Assembly (NCBI RefSeq): GCF_013184745.1 | Contig: NZ_JAATVU010000012.1 | Span: 1-64,000 of the forward strand | DNA: 64,000 nucleotides | Direction of reading: 5' to 3' | Source: Mangrovicoccus sp. HB161399 | GTDB taxonomy: Bacteria > Pseudomonadota > Alphaproteobacteria > Rhodobacterales > Rhodobacteraceae | Shown: positions 27,378 through 37,109 of the stretch, one piece after another | Layout of the letters: each line of letters begins with the position of its first letter | How positions within the stretch are numbered: the stretch's first letter is position 1 | The notes under the pieces: model-generated | The model's database searches: none | What the model was told of the DNA's origin: nothing | The model's input: the letters and a program-made list of their open reading frames with translations, nothing else | Made by a program: the position numbers and the translations under genes

Positions 27378-28682
27378 ATGGACCCGGTGATCGGCGCCTC
27401 GCTCCTGCTGGCCGCAACCCTGACCCTCCTGCTCGTTACCGGCGTCTGGATCGGCATCGCGCTGATCGTAGGCGGCATCCTGGTCTTCGCCTTCTGCACT
27501 CCGGTCGATCCCGGCTCCATCATGCCCTCGACGCTCTGGGACGCAAGCTGGAACTGGGCGCTGACCGCGCTGCCGCTGTTCATCTGGATGGGCGAGATCC
27601 TGACCCGCGCGGGCCTGTCGGCCAGCCTGTTCTCGGGGCTTGCGCCCTGGCTGCGCCGCTGGCCCGGCGGGCTGATGCACGTCAATGTCGTCGGCTGCGG
27701 GGTTATGGCGGCAGTGGCGGGATCGTCCTCGGTGACCTGCGCCACGGTCGGGCGGATGAGCATCCCCGAGCTGACCAAGCGCGGCTACGACCGCCGGATG
27801 ATGATCGGATCGCTGGCGGGCTCGGGCACGTTCGGGCTGATGATCCCGCCCTCGATCGTGATGATCGTCTACGGCGTGATCGCGCAGCAATCCGTGGCGC
27901 GGCTGTTCATCGCCGGCATCCTGCCCGGGCTGATGCTGGTCGCGCTGTTCTCCGGCTTCATCGCGCTCTGGTCGCTGCGCAATCCCGCGCTCGCAGGCCA
28001 GCCGGAGCCGCCGACCACGCTGGGCGAGAAGCTGCGCGCCTCGCGCGACCTGCTGCCGGTGGTCGGGCTGATCGTCGCGGTGATCTCGGCGATCTATGCG
28101 GGCATCGCCACGCCCACCGAGGCCGCGACACTGGGCATTGCCGGGGCGCTGGCGCTGGCCGCCTGGAACCGCCGCCTCGACCGCAGGATGTTCATGGAGT
28201 CGCTGCTGTCGGCGACGCGGATCTCCTGCATGATCTCCTTCATCATCGGCACGGCGGCGGTGCTGTCGATCTCGGTCGGCTTCGCGGACATCCCGCGGGC
28301 GCTGGCGGGCTGGGTCGACAGCCTGCAGCTGTCGAACTACGCGCTGCTGGCGGTGCTGACGGTCGTCTTCCTGGCTCTCGGCTGCTTCCTGGAGGGCAAC
28401 TCGATCCTCGTGCTGACCTCGCCGGTCATCCTGCCGATGATCGCCACCGCCGGGATCGACCCGCTGTGGTTCGGCATCTACGCGGTGATCGTCATCGAAT
28501 GCGCCCAGATCACGCCGCCGGTCGGCTTCAACCTGTTCATCCTGAAGTCGATCACCGGCGCCAGCATCTGGGAGGTCACGAAGGCGACCCTACCCTTCGT
28601 CGGGCTGCTGCTGCTTGCCGTGGTCCTGATCGTGCTCTTCCCCGCGATCGTCACCTTCCTGCCCGGCCTCATGATGCGGTGA
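27378..28682 (+). CDS. TRAP transporter large permease (DctM)
   Basis: 434 residues, about 12 transmembrane segments. Family blocks visible: WIGIALIVGGILVF, MGEILTRAGLSASLFSGLAP, SGTFGLMIPPSIVMIVYGVI, CFLEGNSILVLTSPVILP and ITPPVGFNLFILKSITG. It forms the sodium-coupled channel with DctQ and DctP. It is the last gene of the operon and is followed by a 12-bp terminator hairpin. Confidence 0.95.
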   Translation: MDPVIGASLLLAATLTLLLVTGVWIGIALIVGGILVFAFCTPVDPGSIMPSTLWDASWNWALTALPLFIWMGEILTRAGLSASLFSGLAPWLRRWPGGLMHVNVVGCGVMAAVAGSSSVTCATVGRMSIPELTKRGYDRRMMIGSLAGSGTFGLMIPPSIVMIVYGVIAQQSVARLFIAGILPGLMLVALFSGFIALWSLRNPALAGQPEPPTTLGEKLRASRDLLPVVGLIVAVISAIYAGIATPTEAATLGIAGALALAAWNRRLDRRMFMESLLSATRISCMISFIIGTAAVLSISVGFADIPRALAGWVDSLQLSNYALLAVLTVVFLALGCFLEGNSILVLTSPVILPMIATAGIDPLWFGIYAVIVIECAQITPPVGFNLFILKSITGASIWEVTKATLPFVGLLLLAVVLIVLFPAIVTFLPGLMMR

Positions 28683-28690
28683 CCGGCCCG

Positions 28691-28724
28691 CGCGGCCCGG
28701 ACCCTTTCGGGCGTCCGGGCCGCG
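28691..28724 (+). terminator. strong hairpin terminator of the DctPQM operon
   Basis: Perfect 12-bp stem CGCGGCCCGGAC / GTCCGGGCCGCG with a 10-base loop, 9 bases after the DctM stop. Followed by AAAGAG rather than a T-run. Confidence 0.6.
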
Positions 28725-28860
28725 AAAGAGCCTGCAACTGAGCCCCCGGCGGGCACAGCCGCGGCCAAGTGTATCAATTCCGCGGAAAAATCCATCCGCG
28801 GCGGAAACATTTGATAGGCACGATACGTGACCAGATCGACATTTTTCCGGAAGGGACAGC

Positions 28861-30126
28861 GTGCATTTGACGTCCTCCAGCAGACCATCCGCGCCCGGTG
28901 CCGCCGCAGGTCGGCTGGCAGCCGCGGCCCTCGCCGCCTGCCTTGCCACGGCGGCCGCAGCCGGGGAGACGGCCTGCGTCGCCGACCCGGCCGCCGTCAT
29001 CACCAGGGCCCCGACAGCCGCCATGGCGGAAACGCCGCTGCCGGACGCGCTGGCCGCGGAGCTTGACGCCGCCGTCCGCAGCGTTCTGCCGCAGGTGGCC
29101 GCCCCCGGCGTCATCGCCGGCATCCGCACGCCCGAAGGCTACTGGAAGGCGGCCTACGGCCTGGCCGATCCCGACAGCGGCGCGCCGATGGAACCCGGCA
29201 TGTTCACCCGCATCGGCTCGGTCACCAAGACCTATACCGGCACCATCCTGATGCAGCTCGCCGAGCGCGGCCTGCTGTCCCTCGACGACACGATCGGCAC
29301 CTATGTCGCGGGCATCCCCAACGGCGGCCGGATCACGCTGCGGGAGCTGGCGAACATGACGAGCGGCGTCATCAGCTACACGGTGCTGGACAGCTTCCAG
29401 CACCAGCTGTTCGGCCATCCCGACACCGTGTTCACGACGGAGCAGCTGCTGGGCTATGCCATCCCCGAGTCGCCCCTGTTCGAGCCCGGCGACCGTTTCG
29501 ACTATTCCAATTCCAACATCGTGCTGCTCGGCTTGGTCATCGAGAAGGTGGCCGGCGAACCGCTCGCCGAACTCTACCGGCAGGGGATCTTCGGCCCGCT
29601 GGGGATCTCCGACACCTTCTCTCCCGGCACCAGCCCGGACCTGCCCGATCCCCATCCGCAAGGGTTCACGCTGCAGGGGCTGGAGGACCATCCCGAGGCG
29701 GCCGCGAATGCGACCGGCTGGAACCCGTCCTGGAGCTGGGCGACCGGCGACCTCGTCTCCACCATCGACGACCTGCTGGTCTATGGCAGGGCGCTCGGCA
29801 CCGGCCAGGGGCTGCTGGGCGCGGCGGCGCAGGAGGCACGGCTGACCGCCTTCCCCGAGCCGCTGGGCTACGGAATCGCGCTGGGATGCGTGGACGGGTG
29901 GATCGGCCATGGCGGCTCCGAGCCGGGTTTCACCACCACGCTCTTCTACGACACGGCCAGCGATACGACCGTCGCGGTACAGGCCAACAGCGACATCCTC
30001 TCCGGCGATTGCGGCGACGCGGATGTCCTGCCCGGCAACTCGGCGGACTACGCCTGCTACACGCCCGCCGTGCGGGTCTTCACCGCCCTCTCGGCCGCCC
30101 TCGGCCACGAATACACCGGCCATTGA
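28861..30126 (+). CDS. secreted serine hydrolase, class C beta-lactamase / DD-peptidase fold
   Basis: 421 residues from the GTG at 28861 (GGAAGGGA four bases upstream). An N-terminal hydrophobic export signal lies at about 15-35. Catalytic motifs are intact: S120-VT-K123 (RIGSVTKTYTG), YSN (FDYSNSNIVLLG), and HGGSEPG in place of KTG. This is the penicillin-binding esterase/peptidase fold; the substrate could be an ester, D-amino peptide or beta-lactam. It is the first of three tandem homologues, 40 bases before the next. Confidence 0.9.
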   Translation: MHLTSSSRPSAPGAAAGRLAAAALAACLATAAAAGETACVADPAAVITRAPTAAMAETPLPDALAAELDAAVRSVLPQVAAPGVIAGIRTPEGYWKAAYGLADPDSGAPMEPGMFTRIGSVTKTYTGTILMQLAERGLLSLDDTIGTYVAGIPNGGRITLRELANMTSGVISYTVLDSFQHQLFGHPDTVFTTEQLLGYAIPESPLFEPGDRFDYSNSNIVLLGLVIEKVAGEPLAELYRQGIFGPLGISDTFSPGTSPDLPDPHPQGFTLQGLEDHPEAAANATGWNPSWSWATGDLVSTIDDLLVYGRALGTGQGLLGAAAQEARLTAFPEPLGYGIALGCVDGWIGHGGSEPGFTTTLFYDTASDTTVAVQANSDILSGDCGDADVLPGNSADYACYTPAVRVFTALSAALGHEYTGH

Positions 30127-30165
30127 TGCGGACGGGCCGGGGGCCCGCCGGAAAGGAGACTTGCG

Positions 30166-31356
30166 ATGCGTGCGTATATCCCCGCCCTGGCCCTCGCCTG
30201 CCTGATCGCCGCGGGGCCGTCCTCCGGCGGGGCGGACGGGCTGGCACCGGCAGAGCTTGAGACGCTCCGGAGCATCGCCCGGGACCAGATCGAGCGCCGC
30301 CATCTGGCCGCGCTGGTCCTCGAGGTCCGCATCGGCGGCACGGCGGTGCTGACCGAGGCCTTCGGCGAGGCGATGGCCGGGGTGCCCGCGACGCCGGAGG
30401 GCCGCTTCCGCAACGGGGCGGTCGGGCTGGCCTATGTCGCGGCGCTGGCCCTGCGCCTTGCCGAAGACGGGGCGATCGATCTGGACGCCCCCATCGCCCG
30501 CTGGCTGCCCGATCTTCCCGGCGGCGACCGCACCACCATCCGGATGCTGGCCAACATGACGGCCGGCTATCCCGACCATGTCGCCGACGAGGAGCGCTTC
30601 GTCCTGCCCTTCCTCGAAGATCCCTTCGCGCCATGGAGCCCGCAGGAGCTGATCGCCGTCAGCCTTTCCTCGCCGCGGCTCTTCGCGCCGGGGGCAAACT
30701 GGGACTATTCGCACAGCGGCTACGTCATCCTCGGCCAGGTCCTGGAGGCCGCTGCCGGGCGGCCGCTGCACGATCTGATGCAGGAGCGGATCCTCGGCCC
30801 TCTGGAACTGGCGGGAACCTACGGCTCCGACACCGCGGAAATCCCGGAGCCCGCGATCCACGCCTTCACCGCCGAGCGCGGCATCTGGGAGGACGCGACC
30901 TACTGGAACCCGTCCTGGACGCTGCCCAGCGGCGCCATCCAGGTCACCACCATCTCCGACATGGCCCGCAGCTTCGACGAGATCGTCGGCCATGATGGGT
31001 TCCTCTCGGCGGAGTCGCGCGCGCAGATGATCGCCCCCGACCTGATCGGCTTCGGTGCGCCGCTGCCGGGATGCCGCGGGTGCCACGAGCTGACCGGGGC
31101 CTTCAGCTACGGGCTCGGCACCATGCTGCAGGGCGACTGGGTGTTCCAGACGCCGCTGTTCGGCGGGTATGCCGCCTCGGTCGGCACCCTGCCCGAGGAG
31201 CGGTCGGAGACCGGCCGGATCACCGTTGCGGCAGCGGCCACCTACCGCCGGGACTCGGTCGCCGACTGGAGCGGGGCGATCCCGAACTGGGCCGACGAGA
31301 CCGTCCGCCTGATCGCGGCGCAGCTGCACCCCGCCAGCCCGCCGCCGATGCGCTAG
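30166..31356 (+). CDS. secreted serine-hydrolase homologue lacking catalytic Ser and Lys (pseudoenzyme)
   Basis: 396 residues, signal peptide about 1-22. The overall fold is the same as its two neighbours (LANMTAGYP, ANWDYSHSGYVILGQVLEAA, LGPLELAGTYGS). But the SxxK position reads FRNGAVGLAYVAAL: Ala85 in place of Ser and Leu88 in place of Lys (DNA GCG and CTG around 30418-30429), and YxN is Y181-S-H183. No HGG/KTG equivalent is visible. The frame is intact with a good GGAGA ribosome site, so it looks maintained rather than decayed; it may be a binding or regulatory partner of the active neighbours. Confidence 0.85.
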   Translation: MRAYIPALALACLIAAGPSSGGADGLAPAELETLRSIARDQIERRHLAALVLEVRIGGTAVLTEAFGEAMAGVPATPEGRFRNGAVGLAYVAALALRLAEDGAIDLDAPIARWLPDLPGGDRTTIRMLANMTAGYPDHVADEERFVLPFLEDPFAPWSPQELIAVSLSSPRLFAPGANWDYSHSGYVILGQVLEAAAGRPLHDLMQERILGPLELAGTYGSDTAEIPEPAIHAFTAERGIWEDATYWNPSWTLPSGAIQVTTISDMARSFDEIVGHDGFLSAESRAQMIAPDLIGFGAPLPGCRGCHELTGAFSYGLGTMLQGDWVFQTPLFGGYAASVGTLPEERSETGRITVAAAATYRRDSVADWSGAIPNWADETVRLIAAQLHPASPPPMR

Positions 31357-31430
31357 CGCCAGGCCGGACCGCGGCAATTCTCGGCCGGGGATGCCCCCGC
31401 CCCCCAATCCAGAACGGAGATTCCAGGGAC

Positions 31431-32666
31431 ATGGCACTTTCACGGCGGGCGAGGCTGCCCCTTGCATCACTGGCGGCCCTGCCGCTCCTCCTCGGCGCGC
31501 AGGCGGCCTCCGCCGGGCTGGCGGAGGACCTGCAGTCGGAGCTGGACAGCTACCTGGCGGAGCGCAGCGCGGCCGAGGGCAATTCCGGCGCCGCGCTGTT
31601 CGTCGGCCTCGGCAGCGCCGGGCCCGAGATCTCGGTCTATTCGGGCACCACGGAAAAGGGTGGCGACGTCCCGGTCACGGCGACCACACTCTACCAGATC
31701 GGCAGCAACACCAAGGGCTTCACCGGCGCGCTGATCCTCGCGCTCGAGGCCCGCGGCAAGCTCTCCATCAGCGACACGGTCGGGGACTGGCTGCCGCAGT
31801 ATCCGGCCTGGAAGGATGTGACCATCGCCGAGCTCCTGCACATGATCAGCGGCATTCCGACCTATTCGGAAACCTCTCGGATGAACGGCTATTTCGTCGG
31901 CGCCCCGGACCGCCACTTCACGATGGACGAGCTGGTGGACTTCGCCTACCCGGACGGGCAGGACGACCTGCCGGTGCCCAGCGGCTATTTCTACTCCAAC
32001 ACCAACTACCTGCTTGCCGGGATGATCGCCGAGAAGGCTTCTGGCCTGTCCTACAGGGACGCGCTGCAATCGCTGCTGTTCCAGCCTGCCGGGCTGTCCG
32101 ACACCTATTACGAAGAGAAGGCCTACACCGGCCCCGTGCTGGCGCGGATGGCCAGCGGCTATTTCCGCAATCCGGCCTGCACGCTCTACGATCCCGGCTG
32201 CGCGGAAAGCGAGCTGGCGCCGATGATCGGGCGAGACGTCAAGGCAGCGGATGTCAGCTGGGCGGGACCGGCCGGGGGAATCGTCGCGACGCCGCGCGAG
32301 CTGGCCATCTGGATCCGCGCGGTCTTCGCGGGCAAGGTCCTTCCCGAGGCGCAGCTGGCGGAATTCGTGCAGCCTGTCTCGATGGCAACCGGGCAGCCTA
32401 TCGACGATGTCACCGAGGAGGACCCCCGGGGCTTCACGCTGGGCATCGTGCGGATCACCGGGCGGGGGCTGGAACCGCTCTACTACTACCTCGGCATGAC
32501 CCTGGGCTACCGCGTGGCCTTCCTCTACTCCCCCGGGGACGACCTGATCGTCACCGGCGCCACCAACAGCCAGCCGCCGGAGGACGAGGACCAGTTCCTG
32601 CCGCTGATGATCTCGGCCTACAAGCGGGCGCTGGCGGAGAAGGCCGGAACACCGGCGCCCCGCTGA
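31431..32666 (+). CDS. secreted serine hydrolase, class C beta-lactamase fold
   Basis: 411 residues from the ATG at 31431. Signal peptide MALSRRARLPLASLAALPLLLGAQAASA. Motifs: S92-NT-K95 (YQIGSNTKGFTGA), YSNTN (FYYSN context GYFYSNTNYLLAG) and WAGPAGGIVATPRELA. It is catalytically complete, third in the tandem, and more distant in sequence from the first two. Probable periplasmic esterase or peptidase, substrate unknown. The longer open frame starting at 31071 overlaps the previous gene in another frame and is not used. Confidence 0.88.
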   Translation: MALSRRARLPLASLAALPLLLGAQAASAGLAEDLQSELDSYLAERSAAEGNSGAALFVGLGSAGPEISVYSGTTEKGGDVPVTATTLYQIGSNTKGFTGALILALEARGKLSISDTVGDWLPQYPAWKDVTIAELLHMISGIPTYSETSRMNGYFVGAPDRHFTMDELVDFAYPDGQDDLPVPSGYFYSNTNYLLAGMIAEKASGLSYRDALQSLLFQPAGLSDTYYEEKAYTGPVLARMASGYFRNPACTLYDPGCAESELAPMIGRDVKAADVSWAGPAGGIVATPRELAIWIRAVFAGKVLPEAQLAEFVQPVSMATGQPIDDVTEEDPRGFTLGIVRITGRGLEPLYYYLGMTLGYRVAFLYSPGDDLIVTGATNSQPPEDEDQFLPLMISAYKRALAEKAGTPAPR

Positions 32667-33908
32667 CGGGCTCTCAGGAGAGGCCGCGCGGCCCGGCGTG
32701 CTTTCCCCGCCGCCAGCGGCGTGGACCCCTGTCCCTTGACCGGCCGGGCCTCCCGTCGGCGCCTCGCGGTGGGCCATTGCAGGGCCTCCCGTCCGGCGCC
32801 GCCGCCCGCCATGAAAGACCTGCCCGGCCGCCTCCCCGAACGCTGGCGCCGCGAGGGGCCAACGACAGGGCTTGGCGCCGAGACGGACCCGCAGCATGGC
32901 GAAACCATCCGGCACCGCTCTGCGGAGGACAATCCCCTTCGGCCCGCCCCCGGACTGCCGGTGGCCAGCCCGTGTCCGGATGAACCAAGGGCGGCACGGC
33001 CATGCCGGTGCGCGGAACACATGGCTTGGGCTGGACGGACCGGCCGGGTCGGAAATCTTCATTGTCCCGATGCCGGCCGCGCCGCGCTGGACGTGGGAGG
33101 CGGCGGCCTCGGCATCTCGATCGCCTGGCAGGCAATCTCTTGCGGCCCCTCCCGATGACCAGTCGCGCCCGCGTTCTGTACCGCTGCCCAATTTTCTCCT
33201 GACGTCCTGCGGACGCAGATCCGGGACAACATGCAAGGCCGGTCCCATCCCAGCCATTGCCGCGCAGGGCGCGGCCACGGCAATCGACTTGGTCCAGAGT
33301 CCTTCCGCGCCGACCGCCCCGATCGGACCTGTCGCCGCCGCATTCCCCGGTTCTCCGGCCGGCCCTGGGCGCAAGATGCGCCAACGCCGGCATTCCTCGC
33401 GGCGGCAAGCCGCCAGCGGTCTGTGCCCGCGCAAGAGCATGTTGGCCGGACAGCAATTGCCACGCTCGGTTCCGCTGGCCCGGACTTCCGCAGACCGCAG
33501 ACTCCAGCGGCAGGCCCGCTCGAGCTCCCCGGCTCCCCTGCTCCTGCGGCTTGCCCTCCAGCGCACCGCTCAAGCGCCTGTCTCCGGACATTGTCCGGAT
33601 CAGACGGCCCTGGCGATCCTGCGCCGCGCAGGGCCGCCCCGGCGGCAGCCCGCGAATGTGCCACCGTTCGAACCGGACTCGGCGGCCGGGGAACGGCAGC
33701 GCCGGAACGGATCTCCCATGCCGTGCCGGGTCATCACACCATGCTCTTCGGGCCGAAACCGCTCCTCCATGGGCGGGAGATCCTGCAGATCGACGGACAC
33801 ATGGCAAAGCTGGCGGCAAGGACCCATGCCGCCGCCAGGCCAACGGCCGGAACCGCTCCCGTCGGGGCGATCCGCAGACCGGACGGCAAGCGCGCGCTGC
33901 CCCAACGC
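32667..33908. other. gene-free GC-rich stretch
   Basis: About 1.2 kb with long open frames on both strands but no recognisable protein, no consistent ribosome site and amino-acid compositions typical of noncoding GC-rich DNA. No transposon ends were seen. Confidence 0.4.
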
Positions 33909-33937
33909 GGCACTCCGGCTGGGACGGCCGGAGTGCC
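33909..33937 (-). terminator. hairpin terminator of the acyl-CoA dehydrogenase gene
   Basis: Perfect 11-bp stem GGCACTCCGGC / GCCGGAGTGCC with a 7-base loop, 8 bases past the minus-strand stop at 33946. Confidence 0.7.
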
Positions 33938-33945
33938 GTCCAGTC

Positions 33946-35145
33946 TCAGCCGAAGGCCTGCAGGCCGGTGATCGCGCGGCCGAGGATCAGCGCGTGGACG
34001 TCATGCGTGCCCTCGTAGGTGTTGACCGTTTCCAGGTTCTGGGCGTGGCGCATCACGTGGTAGCCGATCTGGATTCCGTTGCCGCCATGCATGTCCCGCG
34101 CTGCCCGCGCGATATCCAGCGCCTTGCCGCAGTTGTTGCGCTTGATCAGCGAGATCATCTCCGGGGCGAAGCGCCCCTCGTCGAAGAGCCGGCCGACCCG
34201 CAGGCAGGCCTGCAGCCCCAGAGCGATCTCGGTCTCCATGTCGGCGAGCTTCTTCTGGTAGAGCTGCGTCGCGGCCAGCGGTCGCTTGAACTGGTGCCGG
34301 TCGAGCCCATATTGCCGCGCCCGGTGGAAGCAATCCTCGGCCGCGCCCATCACGCCCCAGGCGATGCCGTAGCGCGCGCGGTTGAGGCAGCCGAAGGGTC
34401 CGCCCATGCCCTCGGTCCCGGGCAGCAGCGCCTCCTCGCCGACCTCGACATTGTCCATCACGATCTCGCCGGTGATCGAGGCCCGCAAGCTGAGCTTGCC
34501 GCCGATCTTGGGCGCCGTCAGCCCCTTCATGCCCTTCTCCAGCACGAAGCCGCGCACCTTGCCGCCATGCTCTTCGGATTTCGCCCAGACCACGAAGACA
34601 TCGGCGATCGGCGCGTTGGAGATCCACATCTTCGACCCGGTCAGCCGGTAGCCGTCCGCAGTCCGGACCGCGCGGGTCTTCATCCCCGCCGGGTCCGACC
34701 CGGCATCCGGCTCTGTCAGGCCGAAACAGCCGATCCATTCGCCCGAGGCGAGCTTCGGCAGGTATTTCCGCTTCTGCGCCTCCGAGCCGTAGGCATGGAT
34801 CGGGAACATGACCAGCGAGGACTGCACCGACATCATCGAGCGGTAGCCAGAGTCGACGCGCTCGACCTCGCGGGCAACCAGCCCGTAGGAGACATAGGAG
34901 GCGCCTGCCCCGCCGTATTCCTCGGGCACGGTGACGCCCAGGAGGCCGTTCTCGCCCATCTCGCGGAAAATCTCGGGATCCGTGCGTTCCTCCAGGAAGG
35001 CGTCCTCCACGCGCGGCAACAGCCGGTCGGCGGCAAAGGCCCGGGCGGCATCGGCGATCATCCGCTCTTCCTCGGCAAGCATCTCCTCCAGGAGAAACGG
35101 ATCGGACCAGCTGAACGCGATCCCCTTGTGCGACGTCTTGGACAT
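33946..35145 (-). CDS. gcdH: glutaryl-CoA dehydrogenase (acyl-CoA dehydrogenase family)
   Basis: 399 residues from the ATG at 35145. Family signatures: [56 protein letters not shown] and the C-terminal [20 protein letters not shown] with the catalytic Glu. These are the hallmark segments of GcdH, which oxidatively decarboxylates glutaryl-CoA to crotonyl-CoA in lysine, tryptophan or aromatic breakdown. It is a single gene here; its usual partner, a CoA transferase, is absent. Length is standard for the family. Confidence 0.9.
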   Translation of the reverse strand: MSKTSHKGIAFSWSDPFLLEEMLAEEERMIADAARAFAADRLLPRVEDAFLEERTDPEIFREMGENGLLGVTVPEEYGGAGASYVSYGLVAREVERVDSGYRSMMSVQSSLVMFPIHAYGSEAQKRKYLPKLASGEWIGCFGLTEPDAGSDPAGMKTRAVRTADGYRLTGSKMWISNAPIADVFVVWAKSEEHGGKVRGFVLEKGMKGLTAPKIGGKLSLRASITGEIVMDNVEVGEEALLPGTEGMGGPFGCLNRARYGIAWGVMGAAEDCFHRARQYGLDRHQFKRPLAATQLYQKKLADMETEIALGLQACLRVGRLFDEGRFAPEMISLIKRNNCGKALDIARAARDMHGGNGIQIGYHVMRHAQNLETVNTYEGTHDVHALILGRAITGLQAFG

Positions 35146-36326
35146 GGCTCCTCCTTCCGGCTGCCGGCGACATTCTGCGGCCGACCCTAGGCGGAACGCG
35201 CGGCAAAGGAAAACGGCTTTACGGACCCCCGTCCTGCCGGCCGGCCCTGTCGCGAAAATGCGGCGACAGCCGCAGTTTCCCTCCCCCGGGGCGCCCCATC
35301 CCGCGGCTGCGGCGACGCAGTCAGGGAACGGGCGGCAGGCACCGCCGGTCCGGCCGCCGCCGCGGATGTCCTTGGTCCGGACCTCGTGCACCTGGCGGTC
35401 AGAGACGCGCGGCACCACTCCTTGGCAGCGCCGCGCAGGTCCAGCCCTCCCGGCGCCGGGAAGTCGCCGGCCGAACCTCGTCCTCCGTCCGGCTCCAGCC
35501 TGCATTTCGGTCCGGCGGCCGCGGCTCCGGTCCCGCGAGTGGTCCCCCTGGAATGCCCTTGCGTTCCGCCACATCGGGTTGCAGGACCCGGCCCTGTCCG
35601 TTGTCGGCAAGCGGGAGCGGGGACATCACCCCCGCGCCTCGGCCGTGCCAGCCCGCCGCGGCGGAAAGCGATCCTATTTCCGACTCGGCTGCACACAGCT
35701 CCGACCGCGGTGACGTCCCTCTCCCCCAGGGGCGCGATGTCCGCGCGTCAACCCTGGGAATGAGGAGGTTCGGCAGACAATCCGGGAAACGCCCTGCCCG
35801 GGGACTGGCGCCTCGCCGGCCTTGCCTGAGTTTGCCCCGACCGCCCGGTCTCCGATGCATTGCTCTTGTCCCCGAACTGGGGGGGCATCGCGGGACTTGC
35901 CCGCCACCGGTCCCGGAGAGAACCTTGATGCCCATGTCCGTCCGGATCGCATTCGCCGGGGGAAACGTCTCCCGGACGATTTCACGGTCCCGCTCAGTCG
36001 CCAAATTCCCGCTGGACCACACGCTTGCCGGAAGGGGCTGCCCTCTGCGCCGCATCGGCAACGGACTGGACGAATGGAGAGCCGCACGCGGTCTGCGCCA
36101 GATGCCGGGAGTGCAGGCTCGCCGTCCTGCGTCCCGTCTCCGGAAACCCGCCCGCGCCATCCCTCCCGCATGCCGGAGCCGCGAGGCGCCTCCCAAGCAT
36201 TGCGCAAGGATTTCGGGCTGCGGAAAATCCACAGCTTGCCATCATACCGCGGGTCCTCTCCGGCGGCCATGCCACGACGGCCCGGGGGCGGCTCCCTCCT
36301 CGCCGGCGTGCCGACCGGACCCGGGC
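35146..36326. other. gene-free GC-rich stretch upstream of gcdH
   Basis: Nearly 1.2 kb with no supportable gene on either strand. It must hold the gcdH promoter near 35146-35210, but no clear -35/-10 pair is visible. Confidence 0.4.
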
Positions 36327-37109
36327 TCAGGCCCCGGCGCTTCGGATGGCCGCGATTGCGCCGCCATCCCCAGTCCCGAGGATGAGCAGGCCGCCCTTGC
36401 AGGTTGCCGTGACCGTCTCCCCGATGTCGAGATTGCCGAGATAGGCGATGTCGCGCGTTGCGGGCGGGCCGGCCGAGGGAGCTGCCAATTCGGCAATCTT
36501 CGAGAAGGTAGGAAAATAGAGCAGTCCCGCCGCGTTGAAATCCAGTGCAGGGACCGGGGCATAGCGCAGGAGCGGCGCGGAGCTTTCGCCCCCGCCGCGG
36601 GCGGCGCGGGCCATGCCGCGGGCGCGGGCGTTCAGCGCCTGCAACTCCGGCGGGGCGGGCGGAACCTCCGCGAGGCCCGGAAGCGCGCTGCGCAGGAGGC
36701 GCCGGTTGGAGCCGGTCGCATCATGGCGCAGGAAGCAGCTGACCATGGCGATCCGCCCGATCCTGCCCGCGGGGCCGCGCAGGGAATGGACCGAGCCCAG
36801 CCGGTTCGGACCGAGGGAAAAAAGCCGGGAGCGGATCTGCGCCTCTTCCCCCAGAAGCCCCGGCGCCGGGACGAGCTGCAGGGAGGTGGCACAGAAGGCG
36901 GCATAGACCGGGCGCCCACCGGCATCGCGGAAGGCGGTGCCGTCCTGGCCGAGGCAGCCGGCGATCAGCGCCCAGTGCCGGTCGCCCGCCTCGCGCAGCA
37001 GCCATTGTTCGGACAGCCCCCAGGGCGAGAGCTGCGCCATGCCGAGCCGGATCAGGTCCCGGACCTCCGGCGCGTCCGCAGCCGAGGCAAGGCGCAGCGC
37101 GGCCGTCAT
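36327..37109 (-). CDS. LnmK/Pnap_2097-like double hot-dog protein at the end of the nit1C cluster
   Basis: 260 residues from the ATG at 37109, which overlaps the stop of nitH in ATGA fashion, so it belongs to the operon. The segment LIRLGMAQLSPWGLSEQWLLREAGDRHWALI resembles the start of LnmK-type acyltransferase/decarboxylases and the Pnap_2097 family; the C-terminal half reads like a second hot-dog repeat (LLYFPTFSKIAELA, DIAYLGNLDIGETV). I recognise the family only approximately. If correct, it may transfer or decarboxylate an acyl group in making the unknown Nit1C product. Confidence 0.5.
   Translation of the reverse strand: MTAALRLASAADAPEVRDLIRLGMAQLSPWGLSEQWLLREAGDRHWALIAGCLGQDGTAFRDAGGRPVYAAFCATSLQLVPAPGLLGEEAQIRSRLFSLGPNRLGSVHSLRGPAGRIGRIAMVSCFLRHDATGSNRRLLRSALPGLAEVPPAPPELQALNARARGMARAARGGGESSAPLLRYAPVPALDFNAAGLLYFPTFSKIAELAAPSAGPPATRDIAYLGNLDIGETVTATCKGGLLILGTGDGGAIAAIRSAGA

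Noticed and set aside
33600-33905. Minus-strand frame of 101 codons downstream of gcdH
   Set aside because: No ribosome site, no recognisable domain, and Arg/Pro/Gly-rich composition like the surrounding noncoding DNA.
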